A DNA stretch of 10,723 nt from JAFAQB01 sp045808425 (GTDB taxonomy: Archaea > Thermoproteota > Nitrososphaeria > Nitrososphaerales > Nitrososphaeraceae): positions 1-10,723 of the forward strand of contig JBJMFM010000212.1 in assembly GCA_045808425.1 (NCBI GenBank). The letters are read 5' to 3'. The notes beneath the pieces are model-generated. The model searched no databases. It was not told the origin of the DNA and saw only the letters and a program-made list of their open reading frames with translations. Both the position numbers and the translations under genes were made by a program. Below, in pieces: positions 1 through 6,414 of the stretch; within the stretch, counting starts at the first letter, position 1; every line of letters begins with the position of its first letter.

Positions 1-307
1 CTTTTGCTTGTATGATCTTACTAGCAGTATCGCCAAGATCTCCGGTTTCTCTGTAAATATTAGACAATGATCTAATATCTAAGCCAACAATAGATCGAGA
101 TAATGCACGCAAAACCATCTTTTCAGCTAGACCAAGTTCTATTCCTTCATAGTCAGGATAGAGCTTTCCTTGAATCAGGTATACTACTTTATCAATTATA
201 TTAGAAGGTGTCTTTTTCAAAAGACAAACAAGATAATCGGTAAGCATTAGTCTACTAGCTGTTTGCTCCATTTTTTCAAATGTGTCTACAAGATTAGAAA
301 AGTACAA
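1..307 (-). CDS. lig: ATP-dependent DNA ligase, N-terminal part (cut by window edge)
   Basis: The first 102 codons of an archaeal ATP-dependent DNA ligase, which seals nicks during replication and repair; the rest lies left of the window. The translation shows the N-terminal DNA-binding domain pattern: FSNLVDTFEKMEQTASRL near the start, then IDKVVYLIQGKLYPDYEG and IELGLAEKMVLRAL, all characteristic of archaeal ligases. The catalytic lysine motif (KxDG, normally near residue 250) is outside the window. I chose the TTG at 307-305 because family members begin only two or three residues before F-S; the first in-frame ATG (272-270) would remove this conserved segment. An AT-rich TATA-like stretch on the minus strand at about 332-339 lies roughly 25-30 bp upstream, which fits a nearly leaderless transcript. 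Family is confident; the start is less so. Confidence 0.88.
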   Translation of the reverse strand, partial: MYFSNLVDTFEKMEQTASRLMLTDYLVCLLKKTPSNIIDKVVYLIQGKLYPDYEGIELGLAEKMVLRALSRSIVGLDIRSLSNIYRETGDLGDTASKIIQAK

Positions 308-535
308 TATCCTAGCATTATTTAGATTAATGATATTTTACAGTTTAGAGAATACTACAGTATATTTTGCAGTAGTCAATTTTACCGGTAGATCTTTGGA
401 ATGTTAGTGTTTGATTGCAGATAAGCTCAAATCTGCTATATGAGAAGCCTCTTGTTTTAGTGTCATTAGCTCAAATGTATGCATATATTCTATTACAAGA
501 ATAATAGATCCACGTCTAGTCAGCCTCTCAATAAG
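308..535. other. Intergenic stretch without recognisable gene
   Basis: No coding region is supported here. It holds the probable ligase promoter at its left end and a small perfect inverted repeat at 417-436 (GCAGAT, 8-nt gap, ATCTGC). It leads into repeat copy A. An open frame on the minus strand crosses this part, but it runs antisense through the repeat and shows no protein-like features. Confidence 0.6.
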
Positions 536-655
536 GCACAATGATAAAGCTAAGCATATCAATATTATACTGTTAAGCGTGAAAATGGAACACCCACTTA
601 AAATCATGCACAGGAAATGGAACATTTGAGCTCGGAGATGAAACAGCATCAGCAA
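536..655 (+). repeat. Repeat copy A: leader plus truncated HTH-gene start
   Basis: One of four copies of a dispersed unit in this window (others at 3780, 7881 and 9690). It shares with them, in order: CAATGATAAAGCTAAG (536-555 region), TTATACTGTTAAGCG (565-579), an ATGGAACA box at 585, TGCACAGGAAATGGAACA, and TTTGAGCTCGG. Similarity to the full copies stops around 650-655, after about 13 codons of the HTH gene, so only the leader and the extreme 5' end of the gene remain. The mini-ORF at 585-629 reads MEHPLKIMHRKWNI, nearly the same as in copy D. Confidence 0.85.
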
Positions 656-691
656 TTTAGACTTCAATCAAAAATAAGCCTTTTAGTTTGA
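617..691 (+). pseudogene. 5' remnant of MEHLSS-type HTH gene (copy A)
   Basis: The ATG at 617 opens a 24-codon frame starting MEHLSSEMKQHQQ, matching the first 13 or so residues of the full-length HTH proteins at 3859 and 9770. It then runs into unrelated sequence (FRLQSKISLLV) and stops at 689-691. There is no HTH domain. It is best read as a truncated copy of the gene; whether the short product is made is unknown. Confidence 0.7.
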
Positions 692-837
692 AGCCTTAAC
701 AAACATAGTATTGCAATATTCTTCATAGTATGGATGCACAATATATCCAACACTAGCTATGTCAAACAGCAGAGTTGTTGGCATTAGATCTATCTTATAT
801 TCATCAATACCCTTATTATTATTGTCGAACACCTCTA

Positions 838-2994
838 ATGAACGAAAGGATTAAGGTATTACATCGCGCTGAAGTCATAAATGCGATGTTGGACATTCTC
901 TATAACTCAGAGCATAGAATAGATATCTGCGGCAATTCTAGATTTCCATCATTAATCTTTTCTTTTGAATCAATTAGAGGAGCAATAATGAATGTTAAAA
1001 ATAGAAAAAAATACACAAGGCAAAGATATATCTTCGAAATTACACAGCAAAATATCCAATATTGCAAGGATTTAATGAAAATTGCTGAGATACGTCACAT
1101 GAATGAAATTGAAGCTAACTTTTTACTCAATGAAAATGAGTATTTAGGCTCTATAACTTTGAAGGAGCCTCATCAACAAGCCGTCTATACTAATGTAAGA
1201 GAAATTGTACAACAGCAACAGAACATTTTTGATACTTTATGGAATAAATCAGTACTTGCAGAAAAGAAAATTAAAGAAATAGAAGAGGGAACAATACACT
1301 ATGAAACTAGACTAATTGAGGATGCTCAAGAGATTGTAAAAGAAATCAGTCGCCTAACTGCCAGTTCAACTGAATTATGTACTTGTTTGACAGCTGGAGG
1401 AATGCAATATAGCTACAATCATTTTTTTGATATAAAGAAAAAGTTATTGGATAAGCAAAAGAAAGGTGAGCACAAGGGCATCAGATACATAAGTAACATA
1501 GATAAACATAATGTAAATTTAGCTAAAATACTTCTTAATGAAGGTATCGAAATAAGATACCTTAAAAATCTGCCACCGATGAGCTTTGGAGTTTCAGATA
1601 AGGAAATAGCAGCTACCATAGAAAAGATGGAGGATGGCGAAAATGTTCAAAGTCTATTACTTAGTAATGAACCTGCATACGTTAACCATTTTTATCATAT
1701 ATTTGAAGAATTATGGAAAAATGGAATTAGTGCTAAAGATAGAATAAGAGATATTGAAGAAGGTGTTGAATCAGCCAGCATAGAAATTATTCCAAATCCT
1801 TCATATTCTATAAAACGAGCTTATAATTTAGTAAATTCAGCACAGGAAGAAGTTTTAAGAATATTTTCCTCAATTAATGCATTCCGTCGTCAAGCAAGAT
1901 TGGGTATAATGCATTTATTCAAAGATGCGGTAGAACGTGGTGTAAGAGTTAGAATACTAATTCCTGCTGACCAAAGGGAGATAACACAAATAGTAAACGA
2001 AGTAAATTTGGTATTGCCTCAGCTGGAGATTGGAAGCGTAGACAAGAGTTTAGAAAGTACAGTTGGGATTCTAGTAGTTGATAGAAAAGAATCCCTAATT
2101 ATTGAGACAAAAGATGATACAAAACATAGTTCCTATGATGCAGCAGGATTAGCGTCATACTCCAATAGCAAACCAATTGCTTTAGCATATGCATCTATAT
2201 TTGACACTCTTTGGAAACAAACAGAACTACATCAAAAATTGAGCAATATGTATGAGCGGCTAAGAATTCAAAGTAAGATGCAAAAAGAGTTTATTGATGT
2301 AGCAGCTCATGAGCTAAGGACTCCAATACAACCAATACTTGGCATAACTGGTATTCTTCTTCGTTCTAATAATACTAGCATAGATAAAACATCAGCAGCA
2401 AAACAAGATGAATTGCTAGATATTATAATGAGAAATGCAAGGAGATTGCAGAGACTTGCTGACGACATTTTAGATGTTACAAAAATTGAAAGTGAGTCAC
2501 TAAACTTAAAGAAGGAGTTTTTCAACTTAAATGATGTAATAACGAATAGTGTAGACGATACAATAACAAACATTGCTAAGAAGAGCCAAGGAACAGAGCT
2601 TATAAAATTACTGTATCAGCCTCGCGATATATTCATAGAAGCAGACAAATCAAGGATAACTCAAGTAATTTCCAATATTCTAGATAATGCCATTAAGTTT
2701 AGCAAAGCAAATGCCAACAAAGAAGAGGGAGTAGGAATTATAAATATTAACGCTGAAAATGGTGATGATGGTCAGGCTATTGTCAGTATAAAGGATGCTG
2801 GTATAGGTGTAGATCCTGAGATAATGCCTAGATTATTTGAGAAGTTTGCTTCTAAATCTTTTCAGGGAACTGGATTGGGTTTGTATATTTGCAAAAGTAT
2901 TGTAGAGGCCCATGGCGGCAAGATATGGGCTCATAATAATACCGATGGTAAAGGTGCAACATTTTCATTTAGTTTACCACTTGCAAACAAATAG
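838..2994 (+). CDS. Soluble sensor histidine kinase with three repeated sensor modules
   Basis: A 718-aa two-component sensor kinase, of a type common in Nitrososphaerales, that autophosphorylates on histidine and passes the phosphate to a response regulator. The C-terminal core is complete: H-box AAHELRTPIQPIL with phospho-acceptor His491, N-box SNILDNAIKFS (Asn613, Asn617), G1 DAGIGV (from Asp653), F-box RLFEKFASKSF and G2 GTGLGL (677-682), followed by a typical ending in FSLPL. About 480 residues before the core carry no transmembrane helix, so it is probably cytoplasmic. They look like repeated modules, each ending in an IF(D/E)xLW signature (130-135, 288-293, 454-459); the first two are followed by I(K/R)(E/D)IEEG. 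ATG 838 gives MNERIKVLHRAEVI, the expected family start; an in-frame TTG at 775 would add 21 odd residues. A TATA-like TTATATT near 794 fits the ATG start. No regulator gene is adjacent. Confidence 0.9.
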   Translation: MNERIKVLHRAEVINAMLDILYNSEHRIDICGNSRFPSLIFSFESIRGAIMNVKNRKKYTRQRYIFEITQQNIQYCKDLMKIAEIRHMNEIEANFLLNENEYLGSITLKEPHQQAVYTNVREIVQQQQNIFDTLWNKSVLAEKKIKEIEEGTIHYETRLIEDAQEIVKEISRLTASSTELCTCLTAGGMQYSYNHFFDIKKKLLDKQKKGEHKGIRYISNIDKHNVNLAKILLNEGIEIRYLKNLPPMSFGVSDKEIAATIEKMEDGENVQSLLLSNEPAYVNHFYHIFEELWKNGISAKDRIRDIEEGVESASIEIIPNPSYSIKRAYNLVNSAQEEVLRIFSSINAFRRQARLGIMHLFKDAVERGVRVRILIPADQREITQIVNEVNLVLPQLEIGSVDKSLESTVGILVVDRKESLIIETKDDTKHSSYDAAGLASYSNSKPIALAYASIFDTLWKQTELHQKLSNMYERLRIQSKMQKEFIDVAAHELRTPIQPILGITGILLRSNNTSIDKTSAAKQDELLDIIMRNARRLQRLADDILDVTKIESESLNLKKEFFNLNDVITNSVDDTITNIAKKSQGTELIKLLYQPRDIFIEADKSRITQVISNILDNAIKFSKANANKEEGVGIININAENGDDGQAIVSIKDAGIGVDPEIMPRLFEKFASKSFQGTGLGLYICKSIVEAHGGKIWAHNNTDGKGATFSFSLPLANK

Positions 2995-3095
2995 TAAATA
3001 CTGCATCCTCAAGCAAAGGTACATATGTCTAAATACGGGACATGCTTTCTTCTTAATCAGTCAAAAAATAGAAAATTCTGATCAAATCAGATCAA

Positions 3096-3248
3096 TCAAC
3101 TCGCTTCAAGCTCTTTGATTCTTTCAGATACACCTTGCTTTTCCTTGTCTAGCTCATCTTGATATTCCTTTAGCAGCGCAATACGTTCTTCTTTGGTAAG
3201 AAAGCTTCTTGCTCTTTGATAGCCCGATCCATAGCATCCACAACCCAT
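3096..3248 (-). CDS. Small Cys-x-Cys coiled-coil protein (50 aa), divergent to PadR gene
   Basis: A short frame of 50 codons on the minus strand. The product starts MGCGCYGSGYQ and continues with a charged helical stretch (LTKEERIALLKEYQDELDKE, then a C-terminal SERIKELEAS), likely one amphipathic or coiled-coil helix. The N-terminal CGC pair could bind a metal or redox partner, but that is inference. The start at 3248 is supported by an excellent Shine-Dalgarno, AAGGAGGTGA (3266-3257), 8 nt upstream; an in-frame ATG at 3272 would add MCKEVNID but would place the SD inside the gene. Similar tiny proteins with a Gly/Cys/His-rich start and a 'LTKEE...LKEY...L' helix are found beside PadR regulators in archaea. 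It is divergent to the PadR gene and shares its promoter region, so co-regulation is likely. Function unknown. Confidence 0.8.
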   Translation of the reverse strand: MGCGCYGSGYQRARSFLTKEERIALLKEYQDELDKEKQGVSERIKELEAS

Positions 3249-3256
3249 ATCTATAT

Positions 3257-3266
3257 TCACCTCCTT
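3257..3266 (-). promoter_or_regulatory. Strong Shine-Dalgarno that fixes the small-protein start
   Basis: AAGGAGGTGA on the minus strand, a near-perfect anti-16S match, 8 nt before the ATG at 3248. Such a strong site stands out in this window, where the other genes show weak sites or appear leaderless. Confidence 0.8.
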
Positions 3267-3273
3267 ACACATA

Positions 3274-3324
3274 TTGGATATGCGATATATACATTCGGTG
3301 TATTTATATATATCGGATACCCAA
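3274..3324. promoter_or_regulatory. Long inverted repeat between divergent genes, probable PadR operator
   Basis: The left arm TTGGATATGCGATATATA (3274-3291) and right arm TATATATCGGATACCCAA (3307-3324) are reverse complements at 16 of 18 positions, and the similarity continues weakly outwards. A second perfect repeat, ATACA-TTCGG-TGTAT (3289-3303), sits in the middle. The right arm includes a TATA-like TTTATATATA (3303-3312) about 30 bp before the PadR ATG at 3341. On the opposite strand TGTATATA lies about 25 bp before the small-protein SD. A dimer bound here would cover both promoters. That PadR is the protein bound is inferred from location and symmetry. Confidence 0.7.
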
Positions 3325-3340
3325 CATATTATAGTTTCAT

Positions 3341-3664
3341 ATGAGAAGATTTTATGATTACAATGATAATAATTATTGCTGTGATATGCGAGGTATGTTA
3401 GGATTCCTTATCCTTTTTTTACTTTCAAAAAAACCAATGCACGGCCAGGAAATTGCTGATGAGATTGCAAGAAGGAGGGGAGAAAAACCTAGTCCTGGCA
3501 CCATCTATCCAGCTTTAAAAAATCTTAGAGAAATGGGATTTATTAGCAGCGACGATCAAAAAGAAGGTAAGACAATAACATACGCTTTGACAGAGAGAGG
3601 CAGAAATGCATTAAGAATTTCCAAACGGAGATTTATAAGAACTTTTCTTGGAGTTTTTCCTTAA
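3341..3664 (+). CDS. PadR-family winged-helix transcriptional regulator
   Basis: 107 aa. Residues 18-85 form a PadR winged helix: RGMLGFLILFLLSKKPMHGQ (recognisable first helix plus the H-G turn), EIADEIARRRGEKPSPGTIY (the 'PSPGTIYPAL' recognition-helix signature at 50-59), KNLREMGFI, and the wing DDQKEGKTITYALTERGR. The short tail of about 20 residues fits the small PadR class, which usually represses its own promoter and a neighbour and responds to small molecules or stress. Residues 12-14 (YCC) place a Cys pair before the DNA-binding domain, echoing the CGC of the divergent small protein; a thiol or metal signal is possible but speculative. Translation from ATG 3341 fits the TATA-like box about 30 bp upstream, so the transcript probably has little or no leader. 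Confidence 0.88.
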   Translation: MRRFYDYNDNNYCCDMRGMLGFLILFLLSKKPMHGQEIADEIARRRGEKPSPGTIYPALKNLREMGFISSDDQKEGKTITYALTERGRNALRISKRRFIRTFLGVFP

Positions 3665-3779
3665 AGCAGCAATAGCCACTATACTAAGTTCATAATAGGA
3701 TCATTTTTACCTAGAAGCAATAGCTAACTACTTTGCGCTTCAGCCAGTTTTATCACATCTGAATAAGTGTTTTTACCAA

Positions 3780-3858
3780 GCAAAATGATAAAGCTAAGTA
3801 TCTACGTTATACTATTAAGCGTGAAGATGAAACACCTGTTAAGAATCCTGCATAGGTA
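3780..3858 (+). repeat. Repeat copy B leader
   Basis: About 79 bp directly before the HTH gene at 3859, matching copies A, C and D. Shared blocks are CAAAATGATAAAGCTAAG, TTATACTATTAAGCGTGAA, an ATGAAACA variant of the box at 3827, and TGCATAGGTAATGGAACA. Its mini-ORF (3827-3859) reads MKHLLRILHR and stops at a TAA that overlaps the ATG of the HTH gene (TAATG), unlike the other copies. Confidence 0.85.
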
Positions 3859-4407
3859 ATGGAACATCTGAGCTCAAACATGGAACACCAGGATAAAGAA
3901 CAACAGCACCAAGTAGAATGGCGAAGAGATAAGATACAAGAGCTTTGTAGCAAAGGATACAGTCAAAGAGAGATATCTCAACTGTTACAAGTTGGACTGG
4001 CTACAGTAAATAGGGATATATCCTACCTGAGAGATCAGGCTAAAACAAACATTAAGAAATACATTGATGAGAGATTGCCTGAAGAATATGAGAAATGTCT
4101 TGTAGGACTAAATGCAATTACAAAAGAAGCTTGGAATACAGCTGACCAAACAGAAGATAAAAGAGAAAAAATACATGCATTGTCTTTGGCTAAAGAGTGT
4201 TATTCAATGAAGCTTGATTTACTTACAAATGCTACTGTAGTTGATGATGCAATTAGGTTTGTATCTGAGAAATCCAAAGAGAACTTGAAATCATCTCCTT
4301 CTAGTAATGATGAAGTTCAGAAAGAATCAAGCGAACCTGATTATAATGAAGATGGGGATCAGCTAGAAGCGAAAACTGGGGAAATGACCATCAATCAAGT
4401 TTTCTGA
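3859..4407 (+). CDS. MEHLSS-type helix-turn-helix protein (copy B, full length)
   Basis: 182 aa, probably cytoplasmic and DNA-binding. A glutamine-rich N-terminus is followed by an HTH at about 24-58 (DKIQELCSKGYSQREISQLL, then QVGLATVNRDISYLR), resembling the HTH of sigma-like and terminase-small-subunit-like proteins. A conserved helical region comes next: KKYIDERLPEEYEKC (66-80), LNAITKEAWNTA (84-95), LSLAKECYSMKL (108-119), LLTNATVVDDAIRFVS (121-136). The tail is acidic and ends TGEMTINQVF. The copy at 9770 is about 80% identical over the first 140 residues by eye, and two further copies are broken. Similar proteins are multicopy in Nitrososphaerales as I recall; I know of no assigned function. 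A weak hairpin (4425-4441) lies downstream. Confidence 0.85.
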   Translation: MEHLSSNMEHQDKEQQHQVEWRRDKIQELCSKGYSQREISQLLQVGLATVNRDISYLRDQAKTNIKKYIDERLPEEYEKCLVGLNAITKEAWNTADQTEDKREKIHALSLAKECYSMKLDLLTNATVVDDAIRFVSEKSKENLKSSPSSNDEVQKESSEPDYNEDGDQLEAKTGEMTINQVF

Positions 4408-4424
4408 ACTACTATACTACTAGT

Positions 4425-4441
4425 TTAGTAAATGATACTAA
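4425..4441 (+). terminator. Weak AT-rich hairpin after the HTH gene
   Basis: TTAGTA-AATGA-TACTAA, a perfect 6-bp inverted repeat 17 bp after the stop of the HTH gene. The stem is all A/T except one pair and no T-run follows, so a terminator role is only possible. Confidence 0.25.
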
Positions 4442-4675
4442 GAGATAAGTGGAATAAACTACCTTACTATCAACTAGAATCCATACAGCGGCAGTCGAGT
4501 CCTTCAAAGATTAATGGATATGCTTTTCTATTTTTGGAATATTGAAGAAAAGACAATAGAATAAACGGGGCACATGACAGCATTAGTAGTAATGTCTCTA
4601 CAGTAATAAATTAAATATCAAGACCACACACTTAAATTGCCTCTTGATTCCAGTTTATCATATAAAGATATTTTT

Positions 4676-5623
4676 ATGAAAAATCCTTTCAAGGGGACTC
4701 CTGATTCAAATCCATATGGATATAGAGGAACACCAATTCCATCAAGGTCTTTTCTGGGATCAAACAAGTTAAAAATACTAGCAGCAATAGTGACATTTAT
4801 TATAATAATTGTAGTAATGTCTCAATCTGTTGTAATTGTAGAAGCAGGACACAGAGGAGTTGTTCTTTATTTAGGAGCTGTCGAAAATAAAGTATTAGGA
4901 GAAGGATTACATTTTATCATACCATTTGCTGAACAAGTAATACAGCTAGAAGTACGTACACTCAAATTCCAAGCTGATGCGTCAGCTGCTTCAAATGATT
5001 TGCAAGAAGTAGCTACTGTGATAGCTCTGAATTATCATATTGATCCTAGCAAATCTAACATAATTTATCAGCAATTAGGTGCAGATTATACTAGTAGAAT
5101 AATAGCACCTACTATACAAGAATCAGTTAAAGCAAGTGTTGCAAAGTTCAATGCAGAAGAGCTCATAACAAAGAGAGAGACCGCAAAGGCTGTAATAGCT
5201 CAGGCTATTCGCAATACTCTTTCTGCAAGAAATATATTAGTTGAGACTGTATTTATAACTGACTTTAAATTCTCAGAATCATTTGCAAGTCAGATTGAAC
5301 AAAAGGTAGTAGCATTTCAAAAATTCTTAACTGAACAAAATAATCTGGGGGCTGTACAGGTAGTAGCTAACCAGACAGTTGTTCAAGCTCAAGCACAAGC
5401 TAGATCAAATGTTGCTAGAGCAGAAGGGGAATCACAAGCAATCAAGATTATCACAGAACAATTAAAACAAGACCCACAATATTTGCAATGGCAATCAATC
5501 AATAGATGGAATGGACAATTACCCTATTCTCTTGGAAGTGGTGGTGCAACTCCATTTTTCCAGCTGCCAGTGCAACCACAACAACAGCAACAACAATTAT
5601 CATCACAAAACCAAACTAGATAA
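4676..5623 (+). CDS. SPFH/prohibitin-like (band 7) membrane protein
   Basis: 315 aa from ATG 4676. A Gly/Pro-rich cytoplasmic N-terminus is followed by one transmembrane helix at about 33-54 (ILAAIVTFIIIIVVMSQSVV). The SPFH domain then begins VEAGHRGVVLYLGAVENKVL (55-74) with GEGLHFIIPFAEQVIQLEVR (75-94), typical of the prohibitin branch. An Ala/Gln/Glu-rich coiled coil follows (about 160-265, including QAQAQARSNVARAEGESQA), then WNGQLPYSLGSGGATPFF as in prohibitins, and a Gln-rich tail (QPQQQQQQ). SPFH proteins form large membrane-attached rings that organise membranes and often control proteases. No NfeD or protease gene is adjacent. An in-frame TTG at 4637 would add 13 residues; a TATA-like TTAAATAT at about 4612-4619 would start transcription near 4640, which suits either start. 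ATG is preferred. Confidence 0.88.
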   Translation: MKNPFKGTPDSNPYGYRGTPIPSRSFLGSNKLKILAAIVTFIIIIVVMSQSVVIVEAGHRGVVLYLGAVENKVLGEGLHFIIPFAEQVIQLEVRTLKFQADASAASNDLQEVATVIALNYHIDPSKSNIIYQQLGADYTSRIIAPTIQESVKASVAKFNAEELITKRETAKAVIAQAIRNTLSARNILVETVFITDFKFSESFASQIEQKVVAFQKFLTEQNNLGAVQVVANQTVVQAQAQARSNVARAEGESQAIKIITEQLKQDPQYLQWQSINRWNGQLPYSLGSGGATPFFQLPVQPQQQQQQLSSQNQTR

Positions 5624-5634
5624 TAGACATACAT

Positions 5635-5656
5635 AATACAAATAGTGATTTGTATT
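5635..5656. terminator. Perfect 9-bp hairpin downstream of the SPFH gene
   Basis: AATACAAAT-AGTG-ATTTGTATT: a perfect inverted repeat with a 4-nt loop, starting 11 bp after the SPFH stop codon. The position suits transcript-end processing or termination; the symmetry also suits a protein site. No T-run follows on the plus strand. Confidence 0.5.
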
Positions 5657-5722
5657 CTAAAGAGCACATAGATTGAAACAAATCCGATAAACAGCCACTT
5701 CTCATCCTGCTCAGCATCCACT

Positions 5723-5770
5723 TAACCTTGTTGCCCACTGCATGTTAATTTAAGACGTTCAACAAGGTTA
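5723..5770. repeat. 10-bp perfect inverted repeat with 26-nt loop
   Basis: AACCTTGTTG (5724-5733) and CAACAAGGTT (5760-5769), extended by one more T/A pair outside. It could fold as a long hairpin RNA or mark the end of a lost element. No flanking duplication or transposase was found. Confidence 0.55.
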
Positions 5771-5866
5771 TTGACAAGGCAGCAGTTGCCAGGTGATCCA
5801 TTTACAATTAAAACTATCTTAATAGTATAACAAATCAAAAAGAATATAGCTTATGGACGTGATTAA

Positions 5867-6007
5867 TATCATAGCAAAAATGAATGCATCATCTTCCTCT
5901 ATTGGCTAACAATAGTGACTGGGACCATCAGCGCTTATCAAACATTTCAAATCAACAGGTCATTCTATCATCAAGCCCTGCAAATCACAGACGTAACTTC
6001 GTTTTGA
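5867..6007 (+). pseudogene. Possible relic of a small membrane protein
   Basis: An open stretch of 46 codons between a TAA at 5864 and a TGA at 6005, with no usable start codon upstream. The translation is protein-like: a hydrophobic helix (CIIFLYWLTIVTGTISAY), then QTFQINRSFYHQALQ, which resembles a membrane anchor followed by a juxtamembrane helix. It may be a fragment of a lost gene. I do not recognise the family, and chance cannot be excluded at this length. Confidence 0.25.
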
Positions 6008-6414
6008 TGCATGATTGACATTTTTACATGCGTGATCTGCTGTCCTATTGTTTAGTATATGTCCTTCGATTCTTGTAATTATGGAATATGAATACAATGT
6101 GATCATATTTAGCATCTAGGTAAGGCTCACATGTTGTATCGTGTACTTCGATGTAATTGGATCACTTAATTGACCTTGTCTAACGATTATTATTATTGTC
6201 ATTGTGTTGTCACGTATTCTCATTTTAGCCTTGATCTGGCCTAATCGCTAAAGGTGAGCCAGTTGACTTCAGGATACTCTTGATGAAGACTTGTAATATC
6301 TATGCCTATATAACCACTCATACATACGATCCATATCTTCTTGACAATAATCAGTCGTACAAGTGAGAATATCACGATTAGCAGGGCAAATGAATAAGGA
6401 GTAAAGACAGTCCC

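Larger units (their letters stand above)
5624..6414. other. Gene-poor stretch of about 790 bp
   Basis: No complete gene is supported. It contains a perfect 9-bp hairpin right after the SPFH gene, a 10-bp inverted repeat with a long loop at 5724-5769, a small GGCA/TGCC hairpin at about 5778-5791, and one protein-like open frame without a start codon (5867-6007). An open frame on the minus strand enters from 6241 but overlaps the dioxygenase start, so I do not call it. No tRNA-like cloverleaf was seen. Confidence 0.6.

Noticed and set aside
404..667. Minus-strand open frame sharing MFHFLCMIL...CSIFTLN with similar frames at 7581-7946 and 9665-9901
   Set aside because: It is the antisense of the conserved repeat leader, so the similarity follows from the DNA repeat; the rest of the three frames is unrelated.
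775..837. Start of the histidine kinase at TTG 775
   Set aside because: It adds 21 residues not like the family; ATG 838 gives the expected MNERIKVLHR start.
2912..3118. Plus-strand frame overlapping the kinase 3' end
   Set aside because: It lies mostly inside the kinase G2 region in another frame and its tail has no protein-like features.
3727..3800. Minus-strand stretch translating to LGKNTYSDVIKLAEAQSS, recalling an antitoxin C-terminus
   Set aside because: Too short, no start codon, and it runs into the repeat leader; no toxin gene nearby.
5524..5721. Minus-strand frame with a poly-Cys stretch
   Set aside because: The cysteines are the antisense of the CAA codons for the SPFH poly-Gln tail.
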